Assembly: GCA_025506515.1 (NCBI GenBank)
Contig: CM046444.1
Span: forward strand, 75,477,624 to 75,541,623
DNA length: 64,000 nt
Reading direction: 5' to 3'
Origin: Flaveria trinervia
Lineage: Eukaryota; Streptophyta; Magnoliopsida; Asterales; Asteraceae
Part shown: piece after piece, positions 19,505 to 30,016 of the stretch
How the letters are laid out: every line of letters begins with the position of its first letter
Numbering within the stretch: the stretch's first letter is position 1
Program-made: the position numbers and the translations under genes
The notes under the pieces: model-generated
Database searches by the model: none
Told to the model about the DNA's origin: nothing
Seen by the model: the letters and a program-made list of their open reading frames with translations, nothing else

Positions 19505-19976
19505 CAACAAGTGGTATGGTGACAGTGGTTGTTCCAGGCATATGATAGGAAACTGTTCACTTCTCCATGATTTCAAACATAAAATGCTTCTTATGGCATT
19601 TGGTGGCGATAAAATGGGAGGTAAAATTTTTGGTGAAGGGATGATAACAAATGGTGTACTCAAGTTTGAGAAAGTAAATACTGTGAAAATTTACAGTATA
19701 ATTTACTTAGTGTGTCTCAAATTTGTGATCAAAATTATATCACATTGTTTGATAATACTAATTGTAAATTCTTACGCCAAGATTTATTATTCGAGAAGAA
19801 TGGATCCTCCTCAAAGCATCAAGAAAAGGAAACACTTATGTTTTGGATATGAACAACACTTCTCTCACAAAACAAGAAACTTGCTTATATCTAAACTATA
19901 CATGAGCTCTTGTATGGATTTAAGTGGACAATATACCTGCAATCAACTTTGTTCAGGTATCAATTCAACAAAATAA
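19479..19976 (+). pseudogene. pol: D aspartic protease and start of the pre-integrase domain
   Basis: WYGDSGCSRHMIGN (from about 19510) is the copia protease active site, with D-S-G intact, followed by LLHDF and the GGKI(F)GEG region. A frame change near 19690 separates the NLLSVSQICD-like start of the pre-integrase domain from the protease. The later part (CLVLDM-like, SLTKQETCLYLNY-like) is shifted again. Coding similarity fades at about 19980. Confidence 0.75.
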
Positions 19977-20340
19977 CTCATCAGGAAGAGGCTTAGTATA
20001 TAGTATGATCCTATCATATATGTATATATGTCTGATCATCATCATACAGTTAAAAATCATGTATTCCTCTTAAAGAAATTTATGATAAATGCTTAATTTC
20101 ACCATTAATCACAAATTTAGGGGAGTAGAATACATGAACTTAAATTTCTCAATCAGCAGCATTGTCTATCTCATCATCAATATGAAGGAATTGGAATCTG
20201 AGCATCATCTTAGCTACTCGATACATGAGAATTTTATTAAAATCTTTTTGAACTTTCTTGTGCTAAATTGCCATGTATACAAAGCCAACAAGGTCCCAAA
20301 GCAAGAAATGGTTCTAACCAATTGACTTGGACCATACAAA
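19977..20340 (+). other. Probable remnant of integrase in D
   Basis: No clean frame. Around 20110-20160 one reading resembles the G-x-EF-x-N segment of integrase near its second aspartate, but this is weak. No RT or RNase H motif can be found between here and the aORF, so at least ~2.5 kb of pol is missing from this copy. Confidence 0.3.
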
Positions 20341-20370
20341 CAACAATATTTTCTGCATTGTGCTATCTTA

Positions 20371-20483
20371 AGCATCAGCAGAAGCTACAGTGCTATATCT
20401 AGCATCAGCAGAAGCTACAGTGCCATCTTAAGCATCCGCAGAAGCTACAGTGCTATATTAAGCATCAGCAAAAGCTACAATGT
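20371..20483 (+). repeat. 30-bp tandem repeats upstream of the D aORF
   Basis: Units start at 20371, 20401, 20431 and 20461. Consensus AGCATCAGCAGAAGCTACAG then TGCTATCTTA; the last copy is partial. They stand ~200 bp before the D TATA box, in the position where A and H have their CTTCGGAAG cluster. Confidence 0.85.
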
Positions 20484-20500
20484 GGAAAACTTAAATGTTT

Positions 20501-20692
20501 ATCCGTAGATTGGTAAACTACGGATGAAGAAAGATCAACAAATGTAATTTAATTTTACAGTTAGGTAATCTGTGAAAATGTAAGTTACACTACATCAGCA
20601 GATGTTGTTGATCCGTAGATGTTCTACGGAAGAATACGTTGTGGGTCCTATTTAATTAATGAGATAAAATTAATGTGTCTGAGTGTATAAAT
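20501..20692 (+). promoter_or_regulatory. CTACGGA inverted pairs and TATA box upstream of the D aORF
   Basis: Two inverted pairs: ATCCGTAG 20501-20508 with CTACGGAT 20518-20525, and ATCCGTAG 20611-20618 with CTACGGA 20624-20630. A TATA box TATAAAT stands at 20686-20692, 197 bp before the ATG at 20883. The same CTACGGAAG word is repeated in the D 3' LTR (24815-24918). The layout parallels A and H. Confidence 0.5.
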
Positions 20693-20882
20693 GATGTCGT
20701 CCGACTTCTCAAATCATTATTGGTTTTTTAGCTCACTTTTCAGACCTAGAAAAACTCACTGTCAACAAACTTTTCCCTCCTCCATAGCATTTAAAATTTT
20801 ACCACATCAAAACATTAAACAAACATATATCTGTGTCATTAATCTGCTGTTCTTCAGGTAAAACATGTTGTAATGTTCAAGA

Positions 20883-21888
20883 ATGAACTGCTTGATTCGT
20901 GTTTTATCACTCAACTATTCGCATTCTAACGAAATCCTTTCTTATGAACAGATGGATAAATTATTTGTCAGAGAACACAATGTTTGTGCCTTCTTGAACC
21001 CTGATGATCGTGTTTCAAAAGGGTGTCGAGAAATCATTAGATACCTAAGAAGATCGAGGTTGTTCTATGCCTTATGAGCAGAGTCTGTGATTTATCAATC
21101 ACATATCACTGATTTCTAGAACTCTGCAGGCATAGACGAAGATGGTGAAGCTATTATGGCTATTGTGAAGAATCGACGACTAAGAGTCAATGAACAGACA
21201 ATAAGAAGGGTTCTTGAGTTGGGAGAAGTCGAAGCTGGTCATCTTGTTGTGTTCAAAGGTGAATACATAGAGAAAGTATTTCTTCTGATGGGATATGACG
21301 TGATTTCGACAAAGGAGAATCAAGAAAGGAAGACTTTGCAAACCGTACAAACTTCTTTGTCACACTTATCTTAAGTGCATGTCGAACAGAAAATCTGGTC
21401 TTGATAGATTCTCAAGGCACATTTCCTCTAGGATTATTAGTGTTTTTGAGGGAAGAACCAATAATTATTCAAAGTACATCTTCAACTGCTTAAGTGATCA
21501 TATCAAAGTGCAGAAGGCTGATAAGATCTATATGTTTCCAAGGTTCCTACAGCTGATCATTAATGCTAATCTGCCTGGAACTACTGTGGATGGTGGTGTT
21601 TTTCTTCAAGCACACCTTGGCAGATCAGTACTGAACAAAATTTCTGGAAAATATGAAGGAGATGACATGGACATGTTTGCACATGTGATTGATGCTACTG
21701 CTGATATTCTTCAAGAGCTTGTGTGGGATGTTCAACAAGAGGACTCTCTAACCAATTCAGTAGAAGAACCTCATTCACCTGTTGTATCACCCATACATCA
21801 TCAATCTCAATCATCCGTACCAAATTTACCAACAAGTCAAAGCATAGAGCCAAACTCTCCCATCCATCATCTATCACCAAATCAATAA
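20883..21888 (+). pseudogene. D aORF N-terminal domain (three frames)
   Basis: The ATG at 20883 begins the first piece (to 21077); reading continues through a stop-containing stretch, then 21156-21374 and 21379-21888. Motifs match the A aORF in order: VNEQTIRRVLELGE (A: ITPAIINRHLLDDE), EKVFLLMGYD (A: FEQMGYEG), SNRKSGLDRF (A: SNKHGGWDQI), YSKYIFN, YMFPRFLQLIINANLP (A: YYMFPRYVQHILN). This shows homology of the aORFs in two copia lineages. A P/S/H/Q-rich linker follows from about residue 125 of the last piece. It is broken by stops at 21077 and 21374 and frame changes. Confidence 0.75.
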
Positions 21889-22980
21889 CAATCATCTGAA
21901 CCACAATCACCACACAGCCAAAACACAGAGCCTATCCCTCCAATCCACCTCCATCACCAAATCAGCTTCAATTGCAACTTTATCAACAACCTCCAGATCC
22001 AGAAAATTCAGCCCCTGAGAGCATCTTCACTGGGGAGACAGAGTTAGCCTCTCAAGCAAGTACAGTCAAACTGTCATTATCCAACACTAAATCCCCTGTA
22101 CCCTCAAATGAGACTATGCCAATTTCTCCAGTCACTGATCATCAGCAACAACAACAATCACATTAAGAACCGAAAGTTCAAGCTATTAAAATCAGTTCAA
22201 GCTTAGCAAGTGAAGCCCAGGAAGAAGTAAAAGATGATGAGATTTCTTCTCAACATCAGGAAGGAGAAGAAAAAGCAAACCATGTTGATGTAATAGCATA
22301 CAATGAAGAGGATCTAAGTGATGATGATATCCCTATTAGCAAGAGTTATTTGCTGAGTACAACAAGCTGGTGCTGAAATCAAATAAGAGAAAGCAAAGAA
22401 TACAGGAGTTGAAGGGAGTGAATAGAGAAAAGATGAAGAGCTGATGAAACAATAAGCTAGAATAAAGAGACTGAGAGAAGATGCTCAATGCAACAATGAA
22501 GTCATTGATGCTCTACTTGACAAGGAGTCTTAGCTTAAAGAGTCAGCAGAAGCTGAAAAGGAAGAAAAAGAAAGGATGGTGATGAAGCTTGAACAAGCAA
22601 ATAACTCTATATCTGCTCAATCAAATGTAATTAAAGGAAAGGAAGAAGAGATTAAGCAGCTCAAAATGAAAATCTGTGCATTAGAGTCAAATGCTGATCT
22701 TTCAACTCTTCAAACAAAACAATCTGCTGAGGCATCAAAAGAGCTAATTCAATACTCAAGGAAGAGAAAATATCTTGGTTCTGCAGAAAAGAATGACTAC
22801 TTATGAAAGTTCTGCCAAGAAACAAAAGCTCACATCTCCTAAACACACACCTTCAGTAGATTATCTACTGTGAAGTCTATCTCTCACCATGATGATGACA
22901 GTGATCAAGGAAGACTCTCTTGCTGATGAGAAAGTCTCAAAGGATGATGATCTTCTATCTTCAAAAGACATTAGAAGAGA
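21889..22980 (+). pseudogene. D aORF linker, SIM-like motif and coiled coil
   Basis: Frames 21972-22166 and its continuation past a single TAA. At 22284-22335 the continuation reads VDVIAYNEEDLSDDD, a hydrophobic V-x-V-I core followed by acids and serine, which fits a SUMO-interaction motif. The A and H aORFs have VEVIDLSSSS / VDVIDLSS in the equivalent region. 22576-22806 encodes a coiled coil (EQANNSISAQSNVIKGKEEE, IKQLKMKICALE). In A the coiled coil precedes the motif; here it follows. Confidence 0.6.
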
Positions 22981-23031
22981 GGCCTGAATCAACCATGTTC
23001 ATGACACTCAAACCATGGTTTCCCTTATGAC

Positions 23032-24027
23032 ATGGTTGAGAGGCTAAACATGACTGAGATGAAGAATCTATTGAAAGAATTTGAGCTTGCATGCTTTATG
23101 ATTCCAAACTATGACTATGAAGCTTTCAGCACCTTTCAATCCATCCAGAAGATAAAGGAGTTGGGACATTGTGACACTGCTAAGCTAAGTAAATACAACA
23201 TGACTTGCTGGCTACAAGGCCATAATTACAAACCACATGAACTTAAGGGAAGGTCAGTAGGAGAACTTAGAAAGATGATGGAGCATGTGATGAAAGTTGA
23301 GCTAGATACTGGTATAAAATTTAGAACTGAGGCTCCACATCCATCCTATGAGCAACAAAGCAAACTTCCTGCTGAACCTATAACAGTTGAACCTAAAGAT
23401 CAACACAAAGGGAAGGACAAATTGATATGAGAGCCAAGAGAAGTAATACCAGGCAAAGTATGGCCACTTCACACTACAGTGAGGGAGATAACTGAACAAA
23501 AATCCACTCTGATACAACTAATAGACCACCTCACAACTCCTAGTTCTGTGGAAGAAAATAGGATCATGGCATGGAAATATGATCCAGACTGGGATTGTCC
23601 TATTATTAAGAGAACATCTGGAAGAGTTGAATACTTGCATGATGTATTTTCAATGGTGAGTCTGCCAGAGAATGCCATCAAAGATCTTCAAAGCCTGATC
23701 ATCTGCAATAATCCAATTCACCCTAAAGGAAGAGACTTCTCAACTCTAGTGGGAAAGCTCAGGACTAAATTTAAAGATGATGTTCTCAGAGAAGCTAAAA
23801 GAGAAGATGTAGAGAATCAGAAGAGAATCAAAGGGCTTAAAAGATACAAGTCCAATGCCTCAGAATCTGTAGATGATGAATTCTTGAAGAGGGTTGGCTA
23901 CAAAAGCAGAACTGTAGCAGCAATCAAATGCATTGAAGGGACTCAATTCACATACCCTATAACTGAATGGGGTTATGTTGTGAAAACGAAGGAGTTGGTC
24001 CTACTAAGAAATGCTGAAAAGAAGTAA
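23032..24027 (+). pseudogene. D aORF middle: helical repeat and W-x-Y module
   Basis: Frames 23032-23430 and 23479-24027. The first contains NMTCWLQGHNYKPHELKGRS then VGELRKMMEHVMKVEL, matching the A helical-repeat pattern (A repeat 3: MMSFLKSYGF...SLSTMDEHI). The second contains IMAWKYDPDWDCPIIKRTSG and RVEYLHDVFSMVSLP, matching both W-x-Y modules of A. A TGA at 23428-23430 ends the first piece; the second starts from an internal GTG/ATG. Function unknown. Confidence 0.65.
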
Positions 24028-24054
24028 GCTAACCAAATCAGGATCTTTGATCCT

Positions 24055-24483
24055 GTGGAAATCAAATTACTCCACCCCAGCTACACCTCGTACGTTAATA
24101 ACAAATTCTTTCCTAAGTTGGTTGATGAAAAAGCACAAAATGATTTGTTCCTGCATGTCCATGTGATACAAGTAACTGACAAATTACATGCCGAAGCCTA
24201 CAAAAGAAGAAGAGTCAATGCTGGACTGCCGAAGGGAACAACTTTTGATGAATTCACAGAACTCAGAATTTCAGAGGAAGATGAGCTAGAAGTGGTGAAT
24301 AACAACAATGTGTTAGACACACTCACTACGGAGGAAGTTGTTCTGGGGATAAGCTTTGAGACTCTAAAGAAGTTCAGCAAGATGAAGATCAACTACAAGT
24401 ATGATGATCAGAAGACTGCTGTGTCTTACTTCTACAACAAGATCATTGCCAGAGTCAAGGAGCTCTTTGTTTTGAAGGATTGA
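24055..24483 (+). pseudogene. D aORF C-terminal part
   Basis: A 142-codon frame ending with TGA at 24481-24483, 17 bp before the purine tract. It is rich in acidic residues (ISEEDELEVVNNNN) and ends in a basic/aromatic helix (YDDQKTAVSYFYNKIIARVK). No domain recognised and no clear counterpart in A or H, so the D protein may have a lineage-specific end. Confidence 0.6.
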
Positions 24484-24500
24484 TTACATGGATCTAAGCC

Positions 24501-24513
24501 TAAGGGGGAGTAT
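24501..24513 (+). promoter_or_regulatory. Polypurine tract of element D
   Basis: TAAGGGGGAGTAT directly precedes the LTR start TGTTAGC. Compare CTAGGGGGAGTT in A. Confidence 0.85.
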
Positions 24514-25438
24514 TGTTAGCTCTAGGACTTATAGGTCTAGATTAATTTGTATAGGCTTAGAACTTATCAATTCTTGTATTAAATATTTGTAATTTTCATT
24601 AATTATGCATGCATTAATTATATGATAACCCATATATATGTGTTATCAATAATTACAGGTACAAACATTAGTCTTGGTCAATTTATGAAATTGACCAAGT
24701 GTAAGAAACATCTATGGATGAACATTTTGTTCTTCCGTAGATATGCTTCTTACAAGTAACAATACATCCAAAGATCCTCTGCGGATGAACAACAAGAACT
24801 GAAGAACAAGATTTCTACGGAAGAAGAAGACTCCTACGGAAGAACAAGTTTCCTACGGAAGAACAAGACTCCTACGGAAGAACAAGTTTCCTACGGAAGA
24901 ACAAGACTTATACGGAAGAATAAATTCCTATGGAAGTCACTGTTCCTGCAAAGTCCAAACACTTATAATGCAAGTGTTAAAGGTCAACAAGTTAACAAGG
25001 TAGTTATGCGAATCCCAAGAAATCCAATGATTCCTTAACTGACACAAATCAAATCCAAGTGATTCGGTGTTTCCTATAACAGAAACATCATTGTCTATAT
25101 ATATGGATCCTAGGTTTCGATTCAACGATGATTGTTTTAGACGATTGATTGAACAGCAACAGCAATAGCAATACAACAATCACTGTCTCTCAACCAAACC
25201 CTAGCAGCCGTCACATTAAAACAAACTTTGATATTATTTATTCATTATTTTGAAATCATTAACATATTTAATTGAAATACATATTATTCATTAAATGCGT
25301 TCTGTTAGTGTGTTCTTGATTATTTATTGATAATTAATGTTCTTACATACAATTAAACCAAATTAACGTTGATTTCGCAAATGTTAACTTGTCATCAACC
25401 GACACTGATAATTCCTGTTTGCGATCCTTGGATTCACA
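24514..25438 (+). repeat. 3' LTR of element D (925 bp)
   Basis: TGTTAGCTCTAGG to CTTGGATTCACA. The last ~220 bp match the 5' LTR at 8795-9014. CTACGGAAG copies occur at 24815, 24833, 24853, 24872 and 24891, and TACGGAAG at 24911, with ~19-bp spacing. A related CCGTAG stands near 24735 and CTGCGGATGAAC at about 24779. These lie upstream of the probable transcription start and are candidate U3 enhancer repeats. Confidence 0.9.
24815..24918 (+). promoter_or_regulatory. CTACGGAAG enhancer-like array in the D LTR
   Basis: Six copies in 104 bp, alternating spacers ACAAGTTTC and ACAAGACTC. It differs by one base from the CTTCGGAAG motif of A and H. Confidence 0.65.
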
Positions 25439-25509
25439 ACTGCAATGAGTGGTCTAGAAGAAATTTAAAAGGTTGGATGCATGACAAGAGCATACGAGCA
25501 AAGTGTATG
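25439..25509 (+). repeat. 70-bp flank duplication, right copy (around D)
   Basis: Copy of 8547-8616. G sequence continues from here without a break (GAGGAAATGGAAG), so this is the undisturbed side. Confidence 0.8.
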
Positions 25510-25872
25510 AGGAAATGGAAGACTTGTTGCTCGATATGCAAAGACACCAGGATGGTCAGATAGGAGAGCTGTAGGCTTTGCATGGATATATTTTTGTGTG
25601 GACGGCTACACTAAACGCGACATGTAATCTGCTTCATAAGGCTATTGTTTGTATACACGAGTTCGGAAAATAGCTCGAGCCTCGAGAGGCCCTAGTGGAG
25701 GAGCTTCAGGAAGTACCCAAGGAGAAAGTAGAACAGATGGAAGAGGATAATATTGAATCTAAAGTGATAGACTACTTCCCTTAGTTATCAAACTTGGACT
25801 AGATGGTGTTTTTTAGTATGAAAAACCTATGTCGGAAGGATCAACCCACTAATCAAGAAAATTGAGCTCTAA
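25510..25872 (+). pseudogene. G remnant of the ORF preceding gag, and deleted gag start
   Basis: One reading gives MEDLLLDMQRHQDGQIGEL and further helical, glutamate-rich sequence (VEELQEVPKEKVEQMEEDN). Like the ORF at 39703-40400 of F, it is a coiled-coil protein with an acidic tail. The following non-coding piece resembles F 40385-40460, after which gag resumes mid-protein at about 25870: the first ~250 gag codons are deleted. Confidence 0.4.
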
Positions 25873-26410
25873 TTGTGTGGGTTGGTGCCCGAGATACAAA
25901 GCATGGTGACTAGTGTGAACCACACTACTATTCAGCAGGTTATCCAAGTAGCTCACAAGCTCACTATTCAGGTAGTGGAGCAAGGAAAGTTACCCAAGCG
26001 GGGTATCGTGGTAAGCGTGCCCGACAACAAAGGCAAGTGGGAGAACAACGCCAGCAAAGGGTCGTCATCGGGTAACCAACCCCAGCAACACCAACCTCAA
26101 CAGCAACATCAACAGAGACGGTTTGATAACAATCGCAACTTCCACCAATCATCATTATCATCTCAAGGACCAAGTGGATATGTGGGGAAAAACCCAAATT
26201 GCAACCAATGCAACTACCACCACATTTGAAGGTGTGATAGCTTTTGATGCCAGCGTTGTGGGAAGGTTGGACATGTGGCAAAGGATTGCCGTGGAGAACT
26301 GATAAAGAAGCCTCAACAACCTCAGTAGCTCAGCAGCTCATGACACAAAAAAAGGGTTGCTTTGAGTGTGGAAAGGAAGGGTATTTCAAGTAAAACTGTC
26401 CTCAACTGAA
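25873..26410 (+). pseudogene. gag: G gag C-terminal part with zinc knuckles
   Basis: 25873-26229 matches F gag: GLVPEIQSMVTSVNHTT, LPKRG, a Q-rich spacer and RRFDNNRNF. Two CCHC-like boxes follow near 26245-26300 (CQRCGKVGHVAKDC, intact) and 26360-26400 (CFECGKEGYFK then a stop). TGA at 26227-26229 and further stops interrupt it. Confidence 0.8.
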
Positions 26411-27010
26411 AAGAAATGGGAATGGCAATGGAAATGGTGGTAATAAAAACAATGGTGGTAATGGTGACAATAATGGAGGCAACAATGGTGGAGCCAAAGG
26501 GAGTGGTTTTGTCATGGGTTCAGGTGAAGCTTGAAACGATCCTACTACTGTTACTGGTAAATTTCCTGTTAATGGCCGTTTTGCTTCTGTACTATTTAAC
26601 ACTGGAGGCGATAGGAGTTTTATCTCAACTAAGTTTTGTAGTCTATTAAGTATATGCCCTCCGTCTTGGAGTCTAAGTATGTTGTAGAGTTGCTGATGGT
26701 AAGAAAATCTCTGTTACGCATATCCTTAAGAATTGCAAGATAGAACTTACTGGTCATACCTTCAACATTAACCTTATGTATGTTACTCTGGAAGTTTCGA
26801 TGTGGTCGTAAGCATGGACTGGCTGTCCGAGAAGCAAGCAGAAGTGATTTGTCATGAGAAGGTAATTCGTATTCCCATGGTAGATGGGGAAACACTTTTG
26901 GTTTAGAGAGAGAAGAGTGCTGCTGTGATAGGAATCATATTGTTCATGAAGGCTCAAAAGTGGTTACGCAAGGGCCACTTAGCCATATAGCTCTCGTCTC
27001 TAACAAGCAA
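26411..27010 (+). pseudogene. pol: G protease
   Basis: An Asn/Gly-rich stretch leads to the retropepsin. The active site near 26596-26620 reads LFNTGGDRSF: the catalytic aspartate of D-T-G is asparagine. The flap and the VVGMDWL-like segment (near 26810) are present in shifted frames. Inactive. Confidence 0.7.
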
Positions 27011-27039
27011 CAAGGGCAAAAGAAGATAGAAGACATTCT

Positions 27040-28440
27040 GGTGGTTTGTGATTTTCCAGAGGTGTTTCCAGAGGATCTGCCTAGACTACCACCTCACCGT
27101 CAAGTGAACTTAATATCGATTTGACTCCCGGAGCTGCTCCGATTGCGAGAGCACCTTACCGGTTAGCACCGAACAAACTACAAGAACTATCAACAAAACT
27201 TCAGGAGCTGTTGGTAAGGGTTTATTCGACCGAGTTCATCACCATGGGGAGCACCTGTTCTCTTTGTGAAGAAGAAAGATGGCACATTCCGAATCTGCAT
27301 CAACTATAGGGAGTTGAAAAAAGTCACAGTCAAGAACCGATACTCGTTACCTCGTATTGACGACCTGTTTGATCAGCTTCAGGGATGAAGCTATTATTTG
27401 AAGATTGACTTGAGATCTGGTTATCATCAACTAAGAGTTCGAGAAGAGGATATTTCCAAAACCGCGTTCCGTACTCGTTATGGCCATTAGAGTTCTTGGT
27501 CATGCCTTTTGGGTTAACTAATGCACCAGCAGTGTTCATGGATCTCATGAATCGTGTGTGCAACCCTATCTCGATCAGTTTGTTATTGTGTTTATCGATG
27601 GCATATTGATTTATTCTAGGACCAAGGAGGAAGACGAGGAGCACCTACGTCTAATTCTGAATTACGTAGAAAGGAACAGTTGTACACAAAATTATCCATG
27701 TGTGATTTCTGGATTCGTGAGGTGCAATTCTTGGGTCACATCGTTAACGAGAAGGGAATACATGTCAATCCTGCAAAGATTGAGGCGATAAGGAACTGGT
27801 CGGTACCCAGGACGCCTAGTGAGATAAGGCAATTTCTTGGTCTGGCATGATACTATCGACGTTTCATTGAGAGATTCTCAAAGATTGCTCAACCTCTCAC
27901 AACTTTGACCGATAAAGGAACAACCTATAAATGCAGTGACACTCAAGAAGCTGCTTTTCAATTGCTGAAGGAGAAATTCTGTAGCGCATCGATACTAGCA
28001 TTACTCGAAGGAAGTGATGATTTTGTAGTTTATTGTGATGCTTCTATCCAAGGACTGGGTTGTGTCTTGATGCAACATGACAAGGTGATAGCTTATGCCT
28101 CGTGACAACTGAAGGTACAAGAAAAGAACTACACTACTCATGACTTGGAATTACGAGTAGTGGTCTTTGCCTTGAAGATTTGGAGACATTACTTGTACGG
28201 TACGAAGTGCATAATTTACACCAATCACAAGAGTCTTGAGTAGATATTTGAGTAGAAAGAGCTTAACAGGAGGCAACGATGCTTGGTGGAATTATTGAAC
28301 GATTATGACTGTGCTATTAAATACCACCCGGGAAAGGCGAATATAGTCGCTGATGCCTTGAGTAGAAAGGAAACCTCTAAACCCCGACGAGTACGCGCCC
28401 TACAATTGACGATTAGCACTCACTTGCTGGTTTAAACTAA
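27040..28440 (+). pseudogene. pol: G reverse transcriptase and RNase H
   Basis: Pieces of gypsy RT: LTPGAAPIARAPYRLAPNKL (27121 on), KDGTFR-like, YHQLRVREEDI-like, VMPFGLTNAP-like and the catalytic box near 27590-27615, which reads FIDGILIYS instead of FIDDILIYS. The RNase H part (27905-28105 and following) contains YCDASIQGLGCVLMQ. Stops at 27309, 27789, 28105 and elsewhere make it non-functional. Confidence 0.85.
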
Positions 28441-29850
28441 GGGAGCCCAACCGGAAGCCTTGAAAGGTGAGAACGTTAAATCCGAATCTTTACAAGGGAT
28501 GGATAAACAGTTGGAAGTCAAATCTGATGGAATTCGGTATTTCAAGGATAGACTATGGGTGCCTTTGTATGAAATTCTAAGAGATTTGGTCATGAGTGAA
28601 ACACACAAGTTTAAATATTCCATACACCCTGGCTCTAACAAAATGTATCACGATGTGAAGGCATACTATTGGTGGCCTAATATGAAGGCTGATGTAGCTA
28701 CATACATGAGCAAATGTCTTACATGTTCTAAGGTTAAATTCGAATATCAGAAACCATCTAGGTTATTGCAACAACCTGAGATCCCCTTGTGGAAATAGGA
28801 ATAGATTTCCATGGGTTTTATCACTAAGTTGCCCAGAACTCCTAGTGGTTGTAACACGATATGGGAGATTGTGGATCGACTCCCTAAGTCAGCTCACTTT
28901 TTGGCGATGAAGGAAACTGACAAGATGTACAAGTTAACTTGAATTTATTTGAAAGAGATAGTTTCGAGACATGGTGTGCCGATCTCGATTATTTCTGATT
29001 GGGATGCTCGTTTTACGTCTCATTTCATGCAATCATTGTAGAAATCGTTGGGTACACGTCTAGATATAAGCACTACCTATCATCCGCAGACCGATGGACA
29101 AAGTGAACATACTATTCAAACTTTGGAAGATATGTTACGAGCTTGTGTGATTGGTTTCGGAAATAACTGGGAAGTTCACTTACCATTGGTTGAGTTTTCT
29201 TGTAACAATAGTTATCATACCAGCATCAAGGCAGCATCATTTGAGGCATTATATGGGCGAAAGTGTAGACCATCATATTGTCGGGCAAAAGTTGGTGATA
29301 GTCAGTTAACCGGTCCTGAGTTGGTACATGAGACCACTGAGAAGATAGTACAGATACGAAACCGCATGGCAGCAGTGTGAGATAGACTAAAGAGTTACGC
29401 AGACAAACGACGGAAACCCTTGGAGTTTCAAATCGGTGACAAAGTGTTGCTAAAATTCTCACTGTGGAAAGGTGTGATTTGGTTTGGCAAAAGAGGCAAG
29501 CTTAATCCAAGATACGTCGGACCATTTGAGATTCTGGAAAGAATAGGTCTAGTGGCGTATCGATTGGACTTACCTGATTCATTGAGTGGCGTTCACAACA
29601 TATTTCACATCTCTAATCTAAAGAAGTGTCTATTTGAGGAGACACTAGTTGTACCACTCGAGTAATTACAAGTAGATGATCAACTACGCTTTGTTGAGGA
29701 ACCGGTGGAATGATGGATCGTGAGGTCAAGACTCTTAAACAAAGTAAGATACCTATAGTAAAAGTTCTTTGGAACTCAAAACGTGGACCGGAATTCACGT
29801 GGGAACGCGAGGATCAGATGAAGCTTAAGTATCTCATCTGTTCGAAATGA
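28441..29850 (+). pseudogene. pol: G integrase and chromodomain-like end
   Basis: 28460-28798 holds the H-H-C-C zinc-binding domain (HPGSNKMYHDVKAYYWWPNM, CLTCSKVK). Core motifs: VDR near 28870, a D-A-R-F-T segment near 29005, and the last catalytic part YHPQTDGQSEHTIQ at 29080-29120. 29420-29665 is the GPY/F-type module (KLNPRYVGPFEI). Beyond 29700, broken frames resemble the F chromodomain-like tail. At least five stops. Confidence 0.82.
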
Positions 29851-29869
29851 CAACGGTCGGAGAAGGTAC

Positions 29870-30016
29870 TCATTAAATTTCGGGACGAAATTTATTTCAA
29901 CATGGGGATGATGTGGCAACTCACTCGATTTCGTTATGCCAATGCAGTAAACCAAGGATGTAGCACAACCATGTAACGTAAGTTTCGGGATGAAAATTCT
30001 TTCCACATGGAGATAA
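29870..30016 (+). promoter_or_regulatory. G duplicated pre-LTR (purine tract) region
   Basis: The block CGGGACGAAATTTATTTCAA then CATGGGGATGATGTG (29879-29915) recurs at 29987-30020 as CGGGATGAAAATTCTTTCCA and CATGGAGATAATGTG, immediately before the LTR. F has the same two-copy arrangement. Confidence 0.6.

Larger units (their letters stand above)
8617..25438 (+). mobile_element. Element D: copia retrotransposon with gag and aORF but little pol, hosting C
   Basis: Order: rearranged 5' LTR (8617-9014), primer site (9017-9028), gag (9248-11510, interrupted by C, resuming 18367-19504), protease and start of the pre-integrase domain (19479-19976), ~350 bp of possible decayed integrase, repeats and TATA box, aORF (20883-24483), purine tract (24501-24513) and 925-bp 3' LTR (24514-25438). 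Integrase catalytic core, RT and RNase H are essentially missing. Without C the element is roughly 10 kb. The lineage is related to A/H but distinct: different LTR and diverged aORF. Confidence 0.85.

Noticed and set aside
24937..25179. 80-codon minus-strand ORF in the D LTR
   Set aside because: LTR sequence with no counterpart and a CYCCCC-like run from CAG/CAA-rich DNA.
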